DNA from: Serratia marcescens
GTDB taxonomy: Bacteria; Pseudomonadota; Gammaproteobacteria; Enterobacterales; Enterobacteriaceae
Reading direction: 5' to 3'
Assembly: GCF_006715005.1 (NCBI RefSeq)
Contig: NZ_VFMJ01000001.1
Location: forward strand, 3,658,001 to 3,722,000
Length of the DNA: 64,000 nucleotides
Below, in pieces: positions 53,912 through 64,000 of the stretch. The notes beneath the pieces are model-generated. The model was not told the DNA's origin, did not search any database, and saw nothing but the letters and a program-made list of their open reading frames with translations. Both the position numbers and the translations under genes were made by a program. The stretch's first letter is position 1. Each line of letters begins with the position of its first letter.

Positions 53912-55227
53912 CCGCCAAGCTCCTGCGCCAGGCGGGCGAACTCATCGCCGCGCACTTCAAAATTACGGAACTGATCGAGGCTGGCGCAGGCCGGCGACAG
54001 CAATACCATGTCGCCAGGCTGTACGCGGCCGGCGATGGTGCGCATCGCCTGCTCCATGGTCTCGGTCAGCGTCGCCACCTCCGGCCGCAGCTGTGCCAGC
54101 TGAGCGCCGTCGCGGCCAAAGCAATACAGACGCACATTGTCGCCCTGCAGGTAGCGCGCCAGCGGCGAGAAATCGGCGGACTTGCCGTCGCCGCCCAGCA
54201 GCAGATGCAGCGTGCCGTCTACCTGCAGACCGTTCAGCGCCGCTTCGGTACTGCCGACGTTGGTGGCTTTGGAATCGTTGATCCAACGCACGCCGTTGTG
54301 CTCCCAGGCCAGCTGGAAGCGGTGCGCCAGGCCGGTGAAGGTGGTCAGCGCCTTCAGGCTGGACGCGCGCGGGATATTGACCGCATCCGCCAACGCCAGC
54401 GCCGCCAGGGCGTTGGTGTAGTTGTGGCGGCCAGTCAGCTTCATCTCGCGCGTATTCAGTACCTTCTCACCGCGCACCCGCAGCCAGGTTTCCCCCTGCT
54501 GGCGGTTCAGGTGATAATCGCCGACGTCCGCACCGAAGCTGACGCAGCGCTCGTCGGCGCCGCGCACCGGCATGGTCAGCGCGTCGTCCGCGTTCACCAC
54601 GCACACGGCGGCATTTTCATAGACGCGCAGCTTGGCGCCGCGATACTGCTGCAGGCCGAACGGATAACGATCCATATGATCTTCGGTCACGTTCAGGATG
54701 GTCGCCGCCGCCGCCCGCAGGCTATACGTCGTTTCCAGCTGGAAGCTGGACAGCTCCAGCACGTAAAGCTGGCATTCCTGACGCAACAGGCTCAGCGCCG
54801 GCAGGCCGATATTGCCGCCCACGCCCACCGCCCAACCGGCGGCTTTCGCCATCTCGCCCACCAGGGTGGTGACGGTGCTTTTGCCGTTGGAGCCGGTGAT
54901 CGCCACGATCGGCGCCTGCGCTTCACGGCAGAACAGTTCGACGTCGCCGACGATTTCCACGCCGGCGTCCGCCGCGGCGCTCAATGCCGGGGTCGCCAAC
55001 GCGACGCCCGGACTGGCGACGATCAGATCCGCCGCCAGCAGCCAGTCCTGATTCAGATCGCCCAGATGGCGCTCCACGCTTTCAGGCAGTTTGTCCAACC
55101 CTGGCGGCGCGATACGGGTATCCATCACGCGCGGCGTCACGCCGCGCGCCATGAAGAAATCGACGCAGGACAGGCCGGTGAGGCCCAACCCGATGATGAC
55201 GACTTTTCTACCCTGATAGTCTGCCAT
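53908..55227 (-). CDS. murD: UDP-N-acetylmuramoyl-L-alanine--D-glutamate ligase
   Basis: MurD adds D-glutamate to UDP-MurNAc-L-Ala. The 439-residue protein (E. coli 438) has the P-loop GSNGKSTVT and the C-terminal [15 protein letters not shown] motif. It lies 2 bp after mraY and overlaps ftsW by 4 bp. Confidence 0.97.
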   Translation of the reverse strand: MADYQGRKVVIIGLGLTGLSCVDFFMARGVTPRVMDTRIAPPGLDKLPESVERHLGDLNQDWLLAADLIVASPGVALATPALSAAADAGVEIVGDVELFCREAQAPIVAITGSNGKSTVTTLVGEMAKAAGWAVGVGGNIGLPALSLLRQECQLYVLELSSFQLETTYSLRAAAATILNVTEDHMDRYPFGLQQYRGAKLRVYENAAVCVVNADDALTMPVRGADERCVSFGADVGDYHLNRQQGETWLRVRGEKVLNTREMKLTGRHNYTNALAALALADAVNIPRASSLKALTTFTGLAHRFQLAWEHNGVRWINDSKATNVGSTEAALNGLQVDGTLHLLLGGDGKSADFSPLARYLQGDNVRLYCFGRDGAQLAQLRPEVATLTETMEQAMRTIAGRVQPGDMVLLSPACASLDQFRNFEVRGDEFARLAQELGG

Positions 55228-55229
55228 GA

Positions 55230-56312
55230 TTAACGCACCTTCAGCGTTGCCAGGCCAATCAGCACCAGCATCAGCGAAATGATCCAGAAGCGCACGATAA
55301 CGCGCGGCTCCGGCCAGCCTTTCAATTCATAGTGGTGGTGAATCGGCGCCATGCGGAAAATGCGTTGCCCGCGCAGCTTGAACGATCCCACCTGCAGGAT
55401 CACCGACAGCGTCTCTACCACGAATACGCCGCCCATGATCACCAACAAGAATTCCTGACGCAGCAGCACCGCGATGGTGCCCAGCGCGCCGCCCAGCGCC
55501 AACGAACCGACGTCGCCCATAAACACCTGGGCCGGGTAAGTGTTGAACCACAGGAACCCGAGGCCGGCGCCGACGATGGCGGTACACACGATCACCAACT
55601 CACCGGCATGACGCAGATACGGAATATGCAGGTAGTTGGCGAAGTTCATGTTACCGGTCGCCCAGGCCACCAGCGCGAAGCCGGCCGCCACGAATACCGT
55701 TGGCATGATCGCCAGGCCGTCCAGGCCGTCGGTCAGGTTGACCGCGTTGCTGGTGCCGACGATGACGAAATAGGCCAGCAGGATGTACAGCAGGCCCAGT
55801 TGCGGCATCACGTCCTTAAAGAACGGCACAACCAGCTCGGTGGCTGGCGTGTCTTTTCCTACGGCGTACATGGCGAATGCGACAATCAGCGCAATCACCG
55901 ACTGCCAGAAATACTTCCAGCGGGCGATCAGCCCTTTGGTGTCCTTACGCACCACCTTGCGGTAGTCGTCGACGAAGCCGACGATGCCGTAACCCACCAG
56001 CACAAACAGCACGCACCAGACATACGGGTTGGACGGGTAAGCCCACATCAGCACCGAAATGGTGATGGAGGTCAGGATCATGATGCCGCCCATGGTCGGC
56101 GTGCCGCGCTTGCTGAAGTGCGACTCGGGGCCGTCGTTGCGCACCACCTGACCGAAGGACATTTCTTGCAGACGCTTGATCACCCGCGGGCCCATCCACA
56201 GCGACAGGAACAGCGCGGTCAGCAGGCTGACAATGGCTCGGAACGTCAGATAAGAAAAGACGTTGAAGCCTGAGTAATACTTGACCAAATGTTCGGCCAG
56301 CCAAACTAACAT
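55230..56312 (-). CDS. mraY: Phospho-N-acetylmuramoyl-pentapeptide-transferase
   Basis: MraY transfers phospho-MurNAc-pentapeptide to undecaprenyl phosphate to make lipid I. The 360-residue protein has about 10 transmembrane helices. Catalytic aspartates appear in [20 protein letters not shown] and [11 protein letters not shown], with the late [13 protein letters not shown] motif. It overlaps murF by 7 bp. Confidence 0.98.
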   Translation of the reverse strand: MLVWLAEHLVKYYSGFNVFSYLTFRAIVSLLTALFLSLWMGPRVIKRLQEMSFGQVVRNDGPESHFSKRGTPTMGGIMILTSITISVLMWAYPSNPYVWCVLFVLVGYGIVGFVDDYRKVVRKDTKGLIARWKYFWQSVIALIVAFAMYAVGKDTPATELVVPFFKDVMPQLGLLYILLAYFVIVGTSNAVNLTDGLDGLAIMPTVFVAAGFALVAWATGNMNFANYLHIPYLRHAGELVIVCTAIVGAGLGFLWFNTYPAQVFMGDVGSLALGGALGTIAVLLRQEFLLVIMGGVFVVETLSVILQVGSFKLRGQRIFRMAPIHHHYELKGWPEPRVIVRFWIISLMLVLIGLATLKVR

Positions 56313-57667
56313 GGTGCTTTCTCCTGTAACGCGCGTACTACCTGCTCCATTGCGGCACTACGTGAACCTTTGATTAACACGGTGATGACCGCATGTTCCG
56401 ACAGTAATTCCGCCACGCGCGCGATCACTGCTGTCTTGTCCTGATAATGTTCGCCGTTGCCGGAGGCTTCGCTCAGCACGCGGCTCAACCCGCCGACGCT
56501 GATCACTTTGTCGACCCCGGCCAGACGGGCGGCCTCGCCCACCTGACGGTGGCACTCTTCCGCTTCTGCGCCCAGCTCGGCCATGTCGCCGACCACCATC
56601 ACGCGGTAGCCCGGCATTTCCGCCAGTACCTGCGCCGCCGCGGTCATCGACCCGACGTTGGCGTTATAGCTGTCGTCCAGCAGCAGCTTGCCTTCGGCCA
56701 GCGCCACCGGGAACAGACGCCCCGGCACCGCCTGCAGTTGTTTCAACCCCTGACGCACCGCTTCGAGGGTGGCGCCCACCGACATCGCCAGCGCCGTGGC
56801 CGCCAGCGCGTTGGCCACGTTGTGGCGCCCCGGCAGCGGCAGCGCGATCTCGGCGGTGCCGAACGGGCTGTGCAGCGTGAACTGCGTGCCTGCGCCGTTC
56901 ACCCGCACGTCGTCCGCGAAGAAGTCCACGCCTTCGGCAGCCTGCGGCGAGAAGCGCCAGACGGTTTTGCCGCCTAGCATGCTCTGCCAGTGCGGCCAAT
57001 CGTTGTTATCGGCGTTGACGATCGCCACGCCATCGGCCGGCAGGCCGGTAAAGATTTCACCTTTCGCCTGGGCGACGCCGGCCAGCGAGCCGAAGCCTTC
57101 CAGGTGCGCCGCCGCCAGGTTGTTCACCAAAGCGGTCTGCGGACGCGTCAATGCGGTGGTGTAAGCGATTTCGCCAATGTGATTAGCGCCCAGCTCTATC
57201 ACGGCAAAGTCATGCTGCGGCTCCAGACGCAACAGCGTCAGCGGCACGCCGATGTCGTTATTGAAGTTACCGGCGGTATACAGCACTTCGCCGCATTCAC
57301 GCAGAATGGCGGCGGTCATTTCTTTCACCGATGTCTTGCCCGAGGAGCCGGTCAGGGCCACCACACGCGCCGGCACCTGCTGACGCACCCAGGCGCCAAG
57401 CTGCCCCAGCGCCAGACGGGTGTCTTGCACCACCAGCTGCGGCACGTCCACCAATAAGCGCTTACTGACCAGCAACGCCCCGGCACCTGCGGCTACGGCA
57501 TCCGCCGCGAAGTCGTGAGCGTCAAAACGCTCGCCTTTCAGCGCCACAAACAGGCAACCGGCGGTCACCTTGCGGGTGTCTGTCGTCACCTCGACAATTT
57601 GGCAATCGGCGCCAATCAGTTCAGCGCTCAATACCTCAGCCAGTGTCTGAAGAGAGACAGGGATCAT
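56306..57667 (-). CDS. murF: UDP-MurNAc-tripeptide--D-alanyl-D-alanine ligase
   Basis: MurF attaches D-Ala-D-Ala to complete the pentapeptide precursor. The 453-residue protein (E. coli 452) has the P-loop [12 protein letters not shown] and the [13 protein letters not shown] motif typical of MurF. It overlaps murE by 4 bp and mraY by 7 bp. Confidence 0.97.
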   Translation of the reverse strand: MIPVSLQTLAEVLSAELIGADCQIVEVTTDTRKVTAGCLFVALKGERFDAHDFAADAVAAGAGALLVSKRLLVDVPQLVVQDTRLALGQLGAWVRQQVPARVVALTGSSGKTSVKEMTAAILRECGEVLYTAGNFNNDIGVPLTLLRLEPQHDFAVIELGANHIGEIAYTTALTRPQTALVNNLAAAHLEGFGSLAGVAQAKGEIFTGLPADGVAIVNADNNDWPHWQSMLGGKTVWRFSPQAAEGVDFFADDVRVNGAGTQFTLHSPFGTAEIALPLPGRHNVANALAATALAMSVGATLEAVRQGLKQLQAVPGRLFPVALAEGKLLLDDSYNANVGSMTAAAQVLAEMPGYRVMVVGDMAELGAEAEECHRQVGEAARLAGVDKVISVGGLSRVLSEASGNGEHYQDKTAVIARVAELLSEHAVITVLIKGSRSAAMEQVVRALQEKAPC

Positions 57668-59151
57668 GCCAGCACCCCCAGCAGTCGGGCGACCGTCGTG
57701 CGGTCGGAGTAATCCAGGCGACGGTTGCCCACCAGCTGATAATCTTCGTGGCCTTTGCCCGCCACCAACACCACATCCTGCTCCTGCGCCTGCATGATGG
57801 CGCTGGTTACCGCTTCGGCGCGGCCGTGGATCACCAGCGCCTGCCCGGCGTCCAGCAATCCGGTCAGGATGTCGTTGATAATCGCGCGCGGCTCTTCGGT
57901 ACGCGGGTTGTCATCGGTGATCACCACGCGATCGGCGAACTGCTCGGCGATGCCGCCCATCAGCGGACGCTTGCCCTTGTCGCGATCGCCGCCGCAGCCG
58001 AAGACGCACCACAGCTGCCCCTGGCAGTGCAGGCGCGCGGCTTCCAGCGCTTTCTCCAGCGCATCCGGCGTGTGGGCGTAATCCACCACCACCGTCGGTT
58101 TGCCCGGCGCGTTAAACACTTCCATGCGGCCGCAGACCGGCTGCAGGCGGCTGCCGGTTTCTACCAGCGCCTCCAGCGGATAGCCCAGCGAAAGCAGCGT
58201 CGCCAAGGCCAACAGCAGGTTGCTGACGTTGAAAGCGCCCATCAGGCGGCTTTCGATTTCGCCGTCGCCCCAGTTGGAGCTGAAACGAACGGTGGCGCCG
58301 TTGTCGTGATAATCGACCGCCGTGGTTTTCAGCCAGCGGCCGTGGCCGCCCGGCTGCAGGTTGCCCTGCATCGTCACCGCCACCGCATCCGGCAGCTTGC
58401 CGAGCCAGCGCTGACCGACTTCATCGTCGGCGTTGATGATCGCCTGCCCCACGCTGTGGGCGGCGAACAGCGACCATTTGGCCGCCTCGTAATTGGCCAT
58501 GTCACCGTGGTAATCCAGGTGATCGCGGCTCAGGTTGGTGAAGACCGCCGCGGCGAACGGCAGCGCCGCCACCCGGTGTTGCACCAGACCGTGGGAAGAG
58601 ACTTCCATGGCGGCAAAGGTCGCGCCCTGTTCCGCCAACTCGTTTAATACGTGTTGAACATCCACCGCAGAACCGGTGGTATTCTCGGTCGGACACACTT
58701 GGCCCAGCAGGCCGTTGCCGACGGTGCCCATCACCGCGCTGGTTTCGCCCAGCAGTTGGCTCCACTGCGCCAACAGCTGCGTAGTGGTGGTTTTGCCGTT
58801 GGTGCCGGTCACGCCGACCAGACGCAGACGCTCGCCCGGCTGGTGGTAAAAACGCCCGGCCAGCGCGGAAAGGCGCTGGTTCAGTTGGCTCAGGTAGATC
58901 ACCGGCACGCCGTGCATTTCAACGATGGCGCCGTCTTCGGCCTGACCGTCAGCTTCGGCGATCACGGCGGCGACGCCCTGCGCGATGGCCTGCGGAATAT
59001 AGCGGCGCCCATCCGTTTGATGGCCGACAACGGCGACAAACAGATCCCCGGCAGCCGCCACACGGCTGTCTAATGTCATTTCCCGCAGCGCGCGCCCGGG
59101 TGCCGTCGGCACCCACGGGGCGAGTAAGTCGCGCAAATTACGATCTGCCAC
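57664..59151 (-). CDS. murE: UDP-MurNAc-Ala-Glu--meso-diaminopimelate ligase
   Basis: MurE adds meso-diaminopimelate as the third stem residue. The 495-residue protein has the P-loop [10 protein letters not shown] and the mDAP-selecting DNPR motif ([11 protein letters not shown]), as in Gram-negatives. It uses a GTG start at 59151, as in E. coli, and overlaps ftsI by 14 bp. Confidence 0.97.
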   Translation of the reverse strand: MADRNLRDLLAPWVPTAPGRALREMTLDSRVAAAGDLFVAVVGHQTDGRRYIPQAIAQGVAAVIAEADGQAEDGAIVEMHGVPVIYLSQLNQRLSALAGRFYHQPGERLRLVGVTGTNGKTTTTQLLAQWSQLLGETSAVMGTVGNGLLGQVCPTENTTGSAVDVQHVLNELAEQGATFAAMEVSSHGLVQHRVAALPFAAAVFTNLSRDHLDYHGDMANYEAAKWSLFAAHSVGQAIINADDEVGQRWLGKLPDAVAVTMQGNLQPGGHGRWLKTTAVDYHDNGATVRFSSNWGDGEIESRLMGAFNVSNLLLALATLLSLGYPLEALVETGSRLQPVCGRMEVFNAPGKPTVVVDYAHTPDALEKALEAARLHCQGQLWCVFGCGGDRDKGKRPLMGGIAEQFADRVVITDDNPRTEEPRAIINDILTGLLDAGQALVIHGRAEAVTSAIMQAQEQDVVLVAGKGHEDYQLVGNRRLDYSDRTTVARLLGVLA

Positions 59152-60901
59152 CTGAACCCTCTTTCTTGTTAATCACTAATTCGCTTTTGTCACCGGTAGG
59201 CAATGCGTCAGGCTCGACGTTCATGGTGCGCAATACGCCGCCCATGATGGCACCGAACACCGGCGCGGAGATTGCGCCACCATAGTATTTCCCACCCTGC
59301 GGGTCGTTGATGACGACCACCAGGGCAAAACGGGGGTTACTTGCCGGCGCGACGCCGGCGGTATAAGCGATGTATCGGCTGACGTATTTGCCGTCCGGGC
59401 CCACTTTTTTCGCGGTACCGGTTTTGATGGCGATACGGTATCCCTTGATGGCGGCTTTCACGCCGCCGCCGCCCGGCAAGGCCACGCTTTCCATCATGTG
59501 CACCACGGTGCGCACCAGAGGTTCAGGGAAAACGCGTTCGCCGGCGACCGGAGGGTCAACCTTGGTGATCGACAATGGGCGATACACGCCCAGGCTGCCG
59601 ATCGTTGCATAGACTCGCGCCAACTGTAACGGAGTTACCATCAGCCCGTAGCCGAAAGAGAAGGTGGCCCTCTCTATGTCAGACCACCGTTGTTTTTTTG
59701 GGTATATGCCACTGCTTTCTCCGACCAGCCCCAAATTGGTCGCTTTTCCCAGCCCAAAACGAGAGTAAGTATCTACTAACGCTGAGGACGGCATCGCTAA
59801 CGCCAGCTTTGAAACACCGACGTTACTCGACTTCTGCAAGATCCCGGTCAATGACAGCTCCGAGTACCGCGCCACGTCTTTGATCTCGTGGCCCTGAATG
59901 CGGTACGGGATGGTGTTCAGCACGCTGTTTTCTCTCACCACGCCATTTTGCAGCGCGGTCATCACCACCATCGGCTTCACGGTTGAACCGGGTTCAAAAA
60001 TATCGGTGATAGCACGGTTACGCATGGTTTCTTTCGGCGTACCGGCCATGTTGTTCGGGTTGTAAGACGGGCTGTTGGCCATCGCCAGCACTTCGCCGGT
60101 GTTCACGTCGATCAGCACCGCAGTGCCCGATTCGGCCTTGTTGAAAGCCACGGCGTTGTTCAGCTCGCGATACACCAGCGCCTGCAGGCGCTCATCGACG
60201 CTCAGCACCAGGTTGTGCGCAGCCTGGCTGTCGACGGAGGAGATATCTTCGATCACCCGGCCGAAGCGGTCCTTACGCACCGTTCTTTCGCCCGGTTGCC
60301 CGGTCAGCCAGCGGTCGAAGCTCTTCTCGACGCCTTCAATGCCTTGCCCGTCGATGTTGGTCACGCCGATGATGTGCGACGTCACCTGCCCCGCCGGGTA
60401 GTACCGGCGCGACTCCTGCCGCAGGTAGATCCCCGGCAGCTTGAGCTTGTGGATGTAGTCGCCGATCGCCGGGTTCACCTGGCGCGCCAGATAAACGAAG
60501 CGCCCTTTCGGGTTGGCGTTGATGCGGTTGGAGAGTTGGTCCAGCGGGATGTTCAGCGCATCGGAAAGCGCTTTCCAACGGCTGTCCAGCGTGATACCGC
60601 CGCGCTCGTTCAGCTCTTTCGGATCCGCCCACACCGCATTGACCGGCACGCTGACCGCCAACGGACGGCCGGCGCGATCGCTGATCATGCCGCGCGCAGT
60701 CGGCACTTCCTGCACGCGCAGCGAACGCATGTCGCCTTCTTTCACCAGACGATCGGGGTTGATGACCTGCAGGTACGCGACGCGCAGCATCAGGCCGACC
60801 ATCGCCAGCAAAATGCAGCCGCACAGCAACGCAAAACGCCAGCTGACAAAGCTGGCCTGATCTTCCTGGCGTCTCATCTTACCGGGGCGCGCTGCTTTCA
60901 T
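59138..60901 (-). CDS. ftsI: Septal transpeptidase, penicillin-binding protein 3
   Basis: FtsI (PBP3) crosslinks septal peptidoglycan and is a beta-lactam target. The 587-residue protein has one transmembrane segment at about 20-41 and a pedestal domain. The catalytic motifs are S306-T-V-K309 in [12 protein letters not shown] at 358-360 and KTG at 493-495. A good ribosome site (AGGAAA) precedes the ATG. It is 42 bp downstream of ftsL. Confidence 0.98.
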   Translation of the reverse strand: MKAARPGKMRRQEDQASFVSWRFALLCGCILLAMVGLMLRVAYLQVINPDRLVKEGDMRSLRVQEVPTARGMISDRAGRPLAVSVPVNAVWADPKELNERGGITLDSRWKALSDALNIPLDQLSNRINANPKGRFVYLARQVNPAIGDYIHKLKLPGIYLRQESRRYYPAGQVTSHIIGVTNIDGQGIEGVEKSFDRWLTGQPGERTVRKDRFGRVIEDISSVDSQAAHNLVLSVDERLQALVYRELNNAVAFNKAESGTAVLIDVNTGEVLAMANSPSYNPNNMAGTPKETMRNRAITDIFEPGSTVKPMVVMTALQNGVVRENSVLNTIPYRIQGHEIKDVARYSELSLTGILQKSSNVGVSKLALAMPSSALVDTYSRFGLGKATNLGLVGESSGIYPKKQRWSDIERATFSFGYGLMVTPLQLARVYATIGSLGVYRPLSITKVDPPVAGERVFPEPLVRTVVHMMESVALPGGGGVKAAIKGYRIAIKTGTAKKVGPDGKYVSRYIAYTAGVAPASNPRFALVVVINDPQGGKYYGGAISAPVFGAIMGGVLRTMNVEPDALPTGDKSELVINKKEGSGGRS

Positions 60902-60943
60902 GCGTTTCCTTTCTACTCCGTGTCATTATTCCGGTTAAACCAT

Positions 60944-61264
60944 TCATTGTTTAACGATGATATTTTCCTGCGATGGATCAACGTGTTGCATCTGCAGTTT
61001 TTCTGTCGCGATACGTTCAACCCGGCTGTGATCGCCGAGGGCGTTCTCTTCTAAAATCAGGTTGCGCCACTCGATATCCAGCGCATCGCGCTCCAGAACC
61101 AGCTGTTCGCGCTCGGCGGTCAGCAGGCGGGTGCGGTGCGCGGTGGTCACCACGAAAATCGCGGAGACCAGTGACGCAATCAGTAAAATCATGGGGATCT
61201 TGGCGTTGCGCAGCAGGTCGCCGCCAATGACCCCGACCAAACCGTGACGTTCGTTGCCGATCAC
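60944..61264 (-). CDS. ftsL: Cell division protein FtsL
   Basis: FtsL is a small bitopic protein that forms the FtsQLB complex and activates FtsWI. The protein has 106 residues: a transmembrane segment at about 23-42 and then a leucine-zipper coiled coil ([20 protein letters not shown]). It starts at GTG 61264, which overlaps the rsmH stop, with GAGAGG 8 nt upstream. An in-frame stop just upstream excludes a longer product, so it is about 15 residues shorter at the N-terminus than the 121-residue E. coli protein. Confidence 0.95.
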   Translation of the reverse strand: MIGNERHGLVGVIGGDLLRNAKIPMILLIASLVSAIFVVTTAHRTRLLTAEREQLVLERDALDIEWRNLILEENALGDHSRVERIATEKLQMQHVDPSQENIIVKQ

Positions 61265-62202
61265 GCGGGCATCCTCTCAGCAATACGCAGCACCGAGCTG
61301 CGCGCACGCGGGTTGTCCGCCACTTCCGCTTCCGACGGCATCATTTTGCCCAGCGCTTTCAGCGTTCGCCCGCCCATGCTGCGCAGTTGCTCTTCGGTCA
61401 ACGGAATGCCCGCCGGCACCTGAGCGCCGCGGCTATGGTGACGCATAAAGCGTTTGACGATGCGGTCTTCCAGCGAGTGGAAGCTAATGATCGACAAACG
61501 GCCCTGTGGGGCCAGCACTTCCAGCGCGCCGTCGAGCGCACGCTCGATCTCTTCCAGCTCGCTGTTGATATAGATACGAATCGCCTGGAAGCTGCGCGTC
61601 GCCGGATGTTTGTGCTTTTCACGGAACGGACTGGCATCGGCGATCAGATCCGCCAACTCTTTGGTGCGCGTCATCGGCTCCACGCGGTTTCTTTCCACGA
61701 TGGCGCGTGCGATGCGCTTGGCGAAACGCTCTTCGCCAAAGGTTTTCAGCACCCAGGCGATGTCGTCCGCTTCGGCCTTCATCAGCCACTCTGCGGCGGA
61801 CAGGCCGGTGGACGGATCCATGCGCATGTCCAGCGGACCGTCGCGCATAAAGGAGAATCCGCGCTCCGCATCGTCAAGCTGCGGCGAGGAAACGCCCAGA
61901 TCGAGCAGAACGCCGTCGATCTTGCCGACCAGTTCGCGCTCCCGCACATAGTGCGACAACTCGGAAAATGGGCCGTGTACGATGGTAAAACGAGGATCTT
62001 CAATAGATTTGGCGGCTGCAATCGCCTGAGGGTCACGGTCAATCGCCAGCAAGCGCCCTTCCGGCCCCAGCTGGGACAGAATCAGACGAGAATGGCCACC
62101 GCGACCAAAAGTACCGTCGATATATATGCCGTTGCTGCGGATGTTGAGGCCGTTGACGGCTTCGTCCAGCAGGACGGTGGTGTGTTTATAGTTTTCCAAC
62201 AT
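61261..62202 (-). CDS. rsmH: 16S rRNA (cytosine-1402-N4)-methyltransferase
   Basis: RsmH (MraW) N4-methylates C1402 of 16S rRNA. The 313-residue protein matches E. coli and has the SAM motif [13 protein letters not shown]. The family [19 protein letters not shown] motif is intact. It follows mraZ by 2 bp and overlaps ftsL by 4 bp. Confidence 0.98.
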   Translation of the reverse strand: MLENYKHTTVLLDEAVNGLNIRSNGIYIDGTFGRGGHSRLILSQLGPEGRLLAIDRDPQAIAAAKSIEDPRFTIVHGPFSELSHYVRERELVGKIDGVLLDLGVSSPQLDDAERGFSFMRDGPLDMRMDPSTGLSAAEWLMKAEADDIAWVLKTFGEERFAKRIARAIVERNRVEPMTRTKELADLIADASPFREKHKHPATRSFQAIRIYINSELEEIERALDGALEVLAPQGRLSIISFHSLEDRIVKRFMRHHSRGAQVPAGIPLTEEQLRSMGGRTLKALGKMMPSEAEVADNPRARSSVLRIAERMPA

Positions 62203-62204
62203 GC

Positions 62205-62663
62205 TTATAGCGACAAGTCCTGTAGCCGCTCAGACAACGGTTCCTGAGTCGACTGTTCAGCGTCAATATCATCCTTGACTTGTTGATACCAGGTCTGTTC
62301 ATCCCACAGTTCAAACTTGTTGAACTGACCGACCAGCATCACTTCTTTCGTGAGTCCGGCGTGCTGCCGCAGCGTATTGGCGAGCAGCAAACGACCGGCA
62401 CTATCCATCTGACACTCACTGGCATGCCCCAGCAGCAGGCGCTGAACGCGGCGCTCGGCGGGATTCATGCTCGACAGACGTGATAATTTTTGTTCAATAA
62501 TTTCCCATTCGGGCAAAGGATAAAGCAGCAGGCAGGGCTGATGGAGGTCAATGGTACAGACCATTTGGCCTTGCGATTCCTCGTTGAGCAATTCCCGATA
62601 TCGGGTAGGTACGGCGAGCCGCCCTTTGCTGTCGAGGTTGACCATCGTCGCTCCACGGAACAT
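62205..62663 (-). CDS. mraZ: Transcriptional regulator MraZ
   Basis: MraZ is an AbrB-like regulator that represses its own dcw promoter in E. coli. The 152-residue protein has the two SpoVT/AbrB half-domains, with the DNA-binding motifs [14 protein letters not shown] and [14 protein letters not shown]. It is the first gene of the cluster, downstream of the Pmra promoter with three MraZ boxes. Confidence 0.97.
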   Translation of the reverse strand: MFRGATMVNLDSKGRLAVPTRYRELLNEESQGQMVCTIDLHQPCLLLYPLPEWEIIEQKLSRLSSMNPAERRVQRLLLGHASECQMDSAGRLLLANTLRQHAGLTKEVMLVGQFNKFELWDEQTWYQQVKDDIDAEQSTQEPLSERLQDLSL

Positions 62664-62691
62664 TCCTGAGCTACCCCTTAGTGACCGTTTT

Positions 62692-62717
62692 CACCACTTT
62701 ACCCCACAAATTCCCAC
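62692..62717 (-). promoter_or_regulatory. MraZ operator (three GTGG(G) boxes, 10 bp apart)
   Basis: On the minus strand GTGGG (62717-62713), GTGGG (62707-62703) and GTGG (62697-62694) repeat at 10 bp steps just downstream of the promoter. This is the MraZ-binding arrangement known from E. coli. Confidence 0.85.
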
Positions 62718-62724
62718 ACAATGG

Positions 62725-62754
62725 AGTTTACGGAGGGTATGAAAACCTTGTCAA
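62725..62754 (-). promoter_or_regulatory. Pmra promoter of the dcw cluster
   Basis: On the minus strand TTGACA (62754-62749), an 18 bp spacer and TAAACT (62730-62725) form a sigma-70 promoter directly upstream of the MraZ boxes. Confidence 0.75.
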
Positions 62755-62989
62755 GCCAGAGCGCCAGCGCTTTGGCAATATTTCTCTGGTCATTTTGGGA
62801 GCTGACTCGCGAAAGAAACTCTGATTATTCGACGATTAAAAATTAACATCATGATAAACGGAGAGAATTTTCTAAGCGGAAAGAATCTGATTAAAAACCT
62901 GACGAACTGGCGATTAATTAACTCATTACTTCCTTCTGCAAGCCATGTCTCATTTTTCAGCTCGGCAATCTCAGGGCCGTAACCGCTGG

Positions 62990-63022
62990 CGAGCCGCGCC
63001 CGCCAAGGCTCGGCGTCGGGCG
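62990..63022. other. Interleaved GC-rich inverted repeats
   Basis: CGAGCC (62990-62995) pairs with GGCTCG (63007-63012), and CGCCCG (62997-63002) pairs with CGGGCG (63017-63022). The two stems interleave, so RNA from here could form an H-type pseudoknot or two alternative hairpins. The function is unknown, and it may be chance in a GC patch. Confidence 0.35.
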
Positions 63023-63525
63023 AACCGATCGCGGAATAAGGCCATAACTCCTTGAGTTAATAACGCTCAATCGTTATTCACCGTAAAACCGGGCGCTATT
63101 TTACTTCAATTTGCATGGCCGTGATGCGGCCGCGATAAAAATAAATGGTTCGGATATTACGAGCAGAAGTAATTTCGATTTAAATCAATTTGGTAAGATT
63201 ATTCCCAAAATACCTGTTTACAATTATGGTTTCATTTTCTTACACCTTTATTTCCACAATTTTTGCCGGAAAAAATCCCCTTCAAACATCAAAAATCGCA
63301 ACATTATGTTTTTTATCGATTTATTTAAAAATGCCGATTTTAATCTCTCCGCCCCATCCTGAACCTCCGTTCTACGGGACAAAAACCGAACAAATGTTAA
63401 AAATAAAAATATAAATCTAGTTAAAAAACACAATGCAGATTAGTAAACTACTAATAATGCTAAAAACTAGAATTAACATCCAATTATTAATAATTTAACG
63501 GCATTTTAACCAAGAGGGATAACAC

Positions 63526-63966
63526 ATGCTTTCGCCCGCCGCTCACTGGCGTAGCGCCGCTGCCGATACGTTCGCACTGGTGGTGTACTGCTTTATCGCC
63601 GGTATGGCGATAGAAGTGTTGATCTCCGGCATGAGCTTCCAGCAATCCCTCTCTTCGCGCCTGCTGTCGATCCCGGTCAACATCCTGATCGCCTGGCCTT
63701 ACGGCCGCTATCGCGATCTGTTTATCCGCACGGCGCGCCGCTGCCCGCGCGGCCAGTTCGTGCTGCGCAACCTCGCCGACCTGCTGGCCTACGTCAGCTT
63801 CCAGTCGCCGGTTTATGCCGCCATTCTGTGGAGCGTAGGCGCCGACGGTCAACAAATGCTGGCGGCGGTCACCAGCAATGCGCTGGTCTCCATGGCGATG
63901 GGCGTGGTGTATGGCTATTTCCTGGAGTATTGCCGGCGGCTGTTCCGGGTGGCGGGGTACGTTTAA
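63526..63966 (+). CDS. alaE: L-alanine exporter
   Basis: AlaE exports L-alanine across the inner membrane, driven by proton motive force. The 146-residue protein has about four transmembrane helices and the family motifs [18 protein letters not shown], the [21 protein letters not shown] loop (in two halves SRLLSIPVN and [12 protein letters not shown]), and [11 protein letters not shown]. Its ribosome site AAGAGGGA is about 8 nt upstream of the ATG. It stands alone after an AT-rich gap. Lrp control is known for E. coli alaE, but no site is identified here. Confidence 0.94.
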   Translation: MLSPAAHWRSAAADTFALVVYCFIAGMAIEVLISGMSFQQSLSSRLLSIPVNILIAWPYGRYRDLFIRTARRCPRGQFVLRNLADLLAYVSFQSPVYAAILWSVGADGQQMLAAVTSNALVSMAMGVVYGYFLEYCRRLFRVAGYV

Positions 63967-63968
63967 AT

Positions 63969-63994
63969 CAGGAGCCCAACACGCCGGGCTCCTG
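63969..63994 (+). terminator. Hairpin after alaE
   Basis: A 9 bp stem CAGGAGCCC (63969-63977) / GGGCTCCTG (63986-63994) with an 8 nt loop follows the alaE stop at the window edge. Any T-tract would lie mostly beyond the edge. Confidence 0.55.
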
Positions 63995-64000
63995 TAGAGC

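Larger units (their letters stand above)
62664..63525. other. 862 bp mraZ / alaE divergent intergenic region
   Basis: The left part (62690-62760) holds the mra promoter and MraZ boxes. A short GC-rich patch (62980-63040) has interleaved inverted repeats. From about 63060 to 63520 the DNA becomes strongly AT-rich, unlike the rest of the window. Small open frames here (for example 63111-63362) lack ribosome sites and recognisable content. The alaE promoter must lie near the right end, but I cannot place it. In E. coli, cra (fruR) occupies the position upstream of mraZ; it is not here. Confidence 0.5.

Noticed and set aside
63111..63362. 83-codon frame in the AT-rich gap before alaE
   Set aside because: It has no ribosome site, a low-complexity Phe/Asn/Lys-rich composition, and overlaps other equally open frames.

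Overview
This 64 kb window is chromosomal core DNA of a GC-rich member of the Enterobacterales, most likely Serratia (S. marcescens-like). The reasons are near-E. coli protein sequences and local gene orders (cysJI-queD, eno-pyrG-mazG-relA-rlmD/barA, degP-dgt-mtnN-btuF, erpA-clcA/hemL, ampDE/nadC-ppdD-hofBC, the full dcw cluster), combined with high GC and a hut block next to eno. No rRNA, tRNA, insertion sequence, prophage or CRISPR array is visible.

Layout. 1-4.7 kb: sulfite reductase genes cysJI (cysI runs off the left edge), divergent queD, a GNAT acetyltransferase and queE. 4.9-11.4 kb: a histidine-use block holding an AAHS-type MFS carrier, hutU, hutH and a HutT/ProY-type permease. TGTA-N2-TACA palindromes, the HutC core, lie in the promoters of both the MFS gene and hutU. 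11.5-19.4 kb (minus): eno, pyrG, mazG, relA, rlmD. barA is divergent from rlmD and shares a bidirectional terminator with degP. 22.2-30.0 kb: degP with a clear sigma-E promoter, dgt, the mtnN-btuF-yadS operon, a small unassigned secreted protein, erpA, clcA. 30.2-38.3 kb: hemL, ampDE, nadC, the type IV pilin operon ppdD-hofB-hofC, guaC. 38.7-44.7 kb: coaE-zapD-yacG, mutT, secA-secM and a DciA-like DUF721 gene. 44.8-62.7 kb (minus): lpxC and the complete division and cell-wall cluster mraZ-rsmH-ftsL-ftsI-murE-murF-mraY-murD-ftsW-murG-murC-ddlB-ftsQ-ftsA-ftsZ. The right end is an 860 bp gene-free stretch followed by alaE.

The genes fall into a few jobs: sulfate assimilation, queuosine precursor synthesis, histidine catabolism, glycolysis and CTP synthesis, stringent response, envelope stress, peptidoglycan and divisome assembly, and Sec secretion. 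Compared with E. coli K-12, the 62-min block (cysJ to barA) is joined to the 2-4 min block (degP to mraZ). A large segment normally between hemL and ampE is absent here, as are mazEF between relA and mazG.

No clearly new multi-gene system was found. The best leads are the HutC-like site before the MFS carrier, the diverged SecM arrest motif, the DciA-like gene in a lineage expected to use DnaC, a pair of overlapping micro-ORFs before pyrG, the 82-codon secreted protein, and interleaved GC stems in the gap upstream of mraZ.
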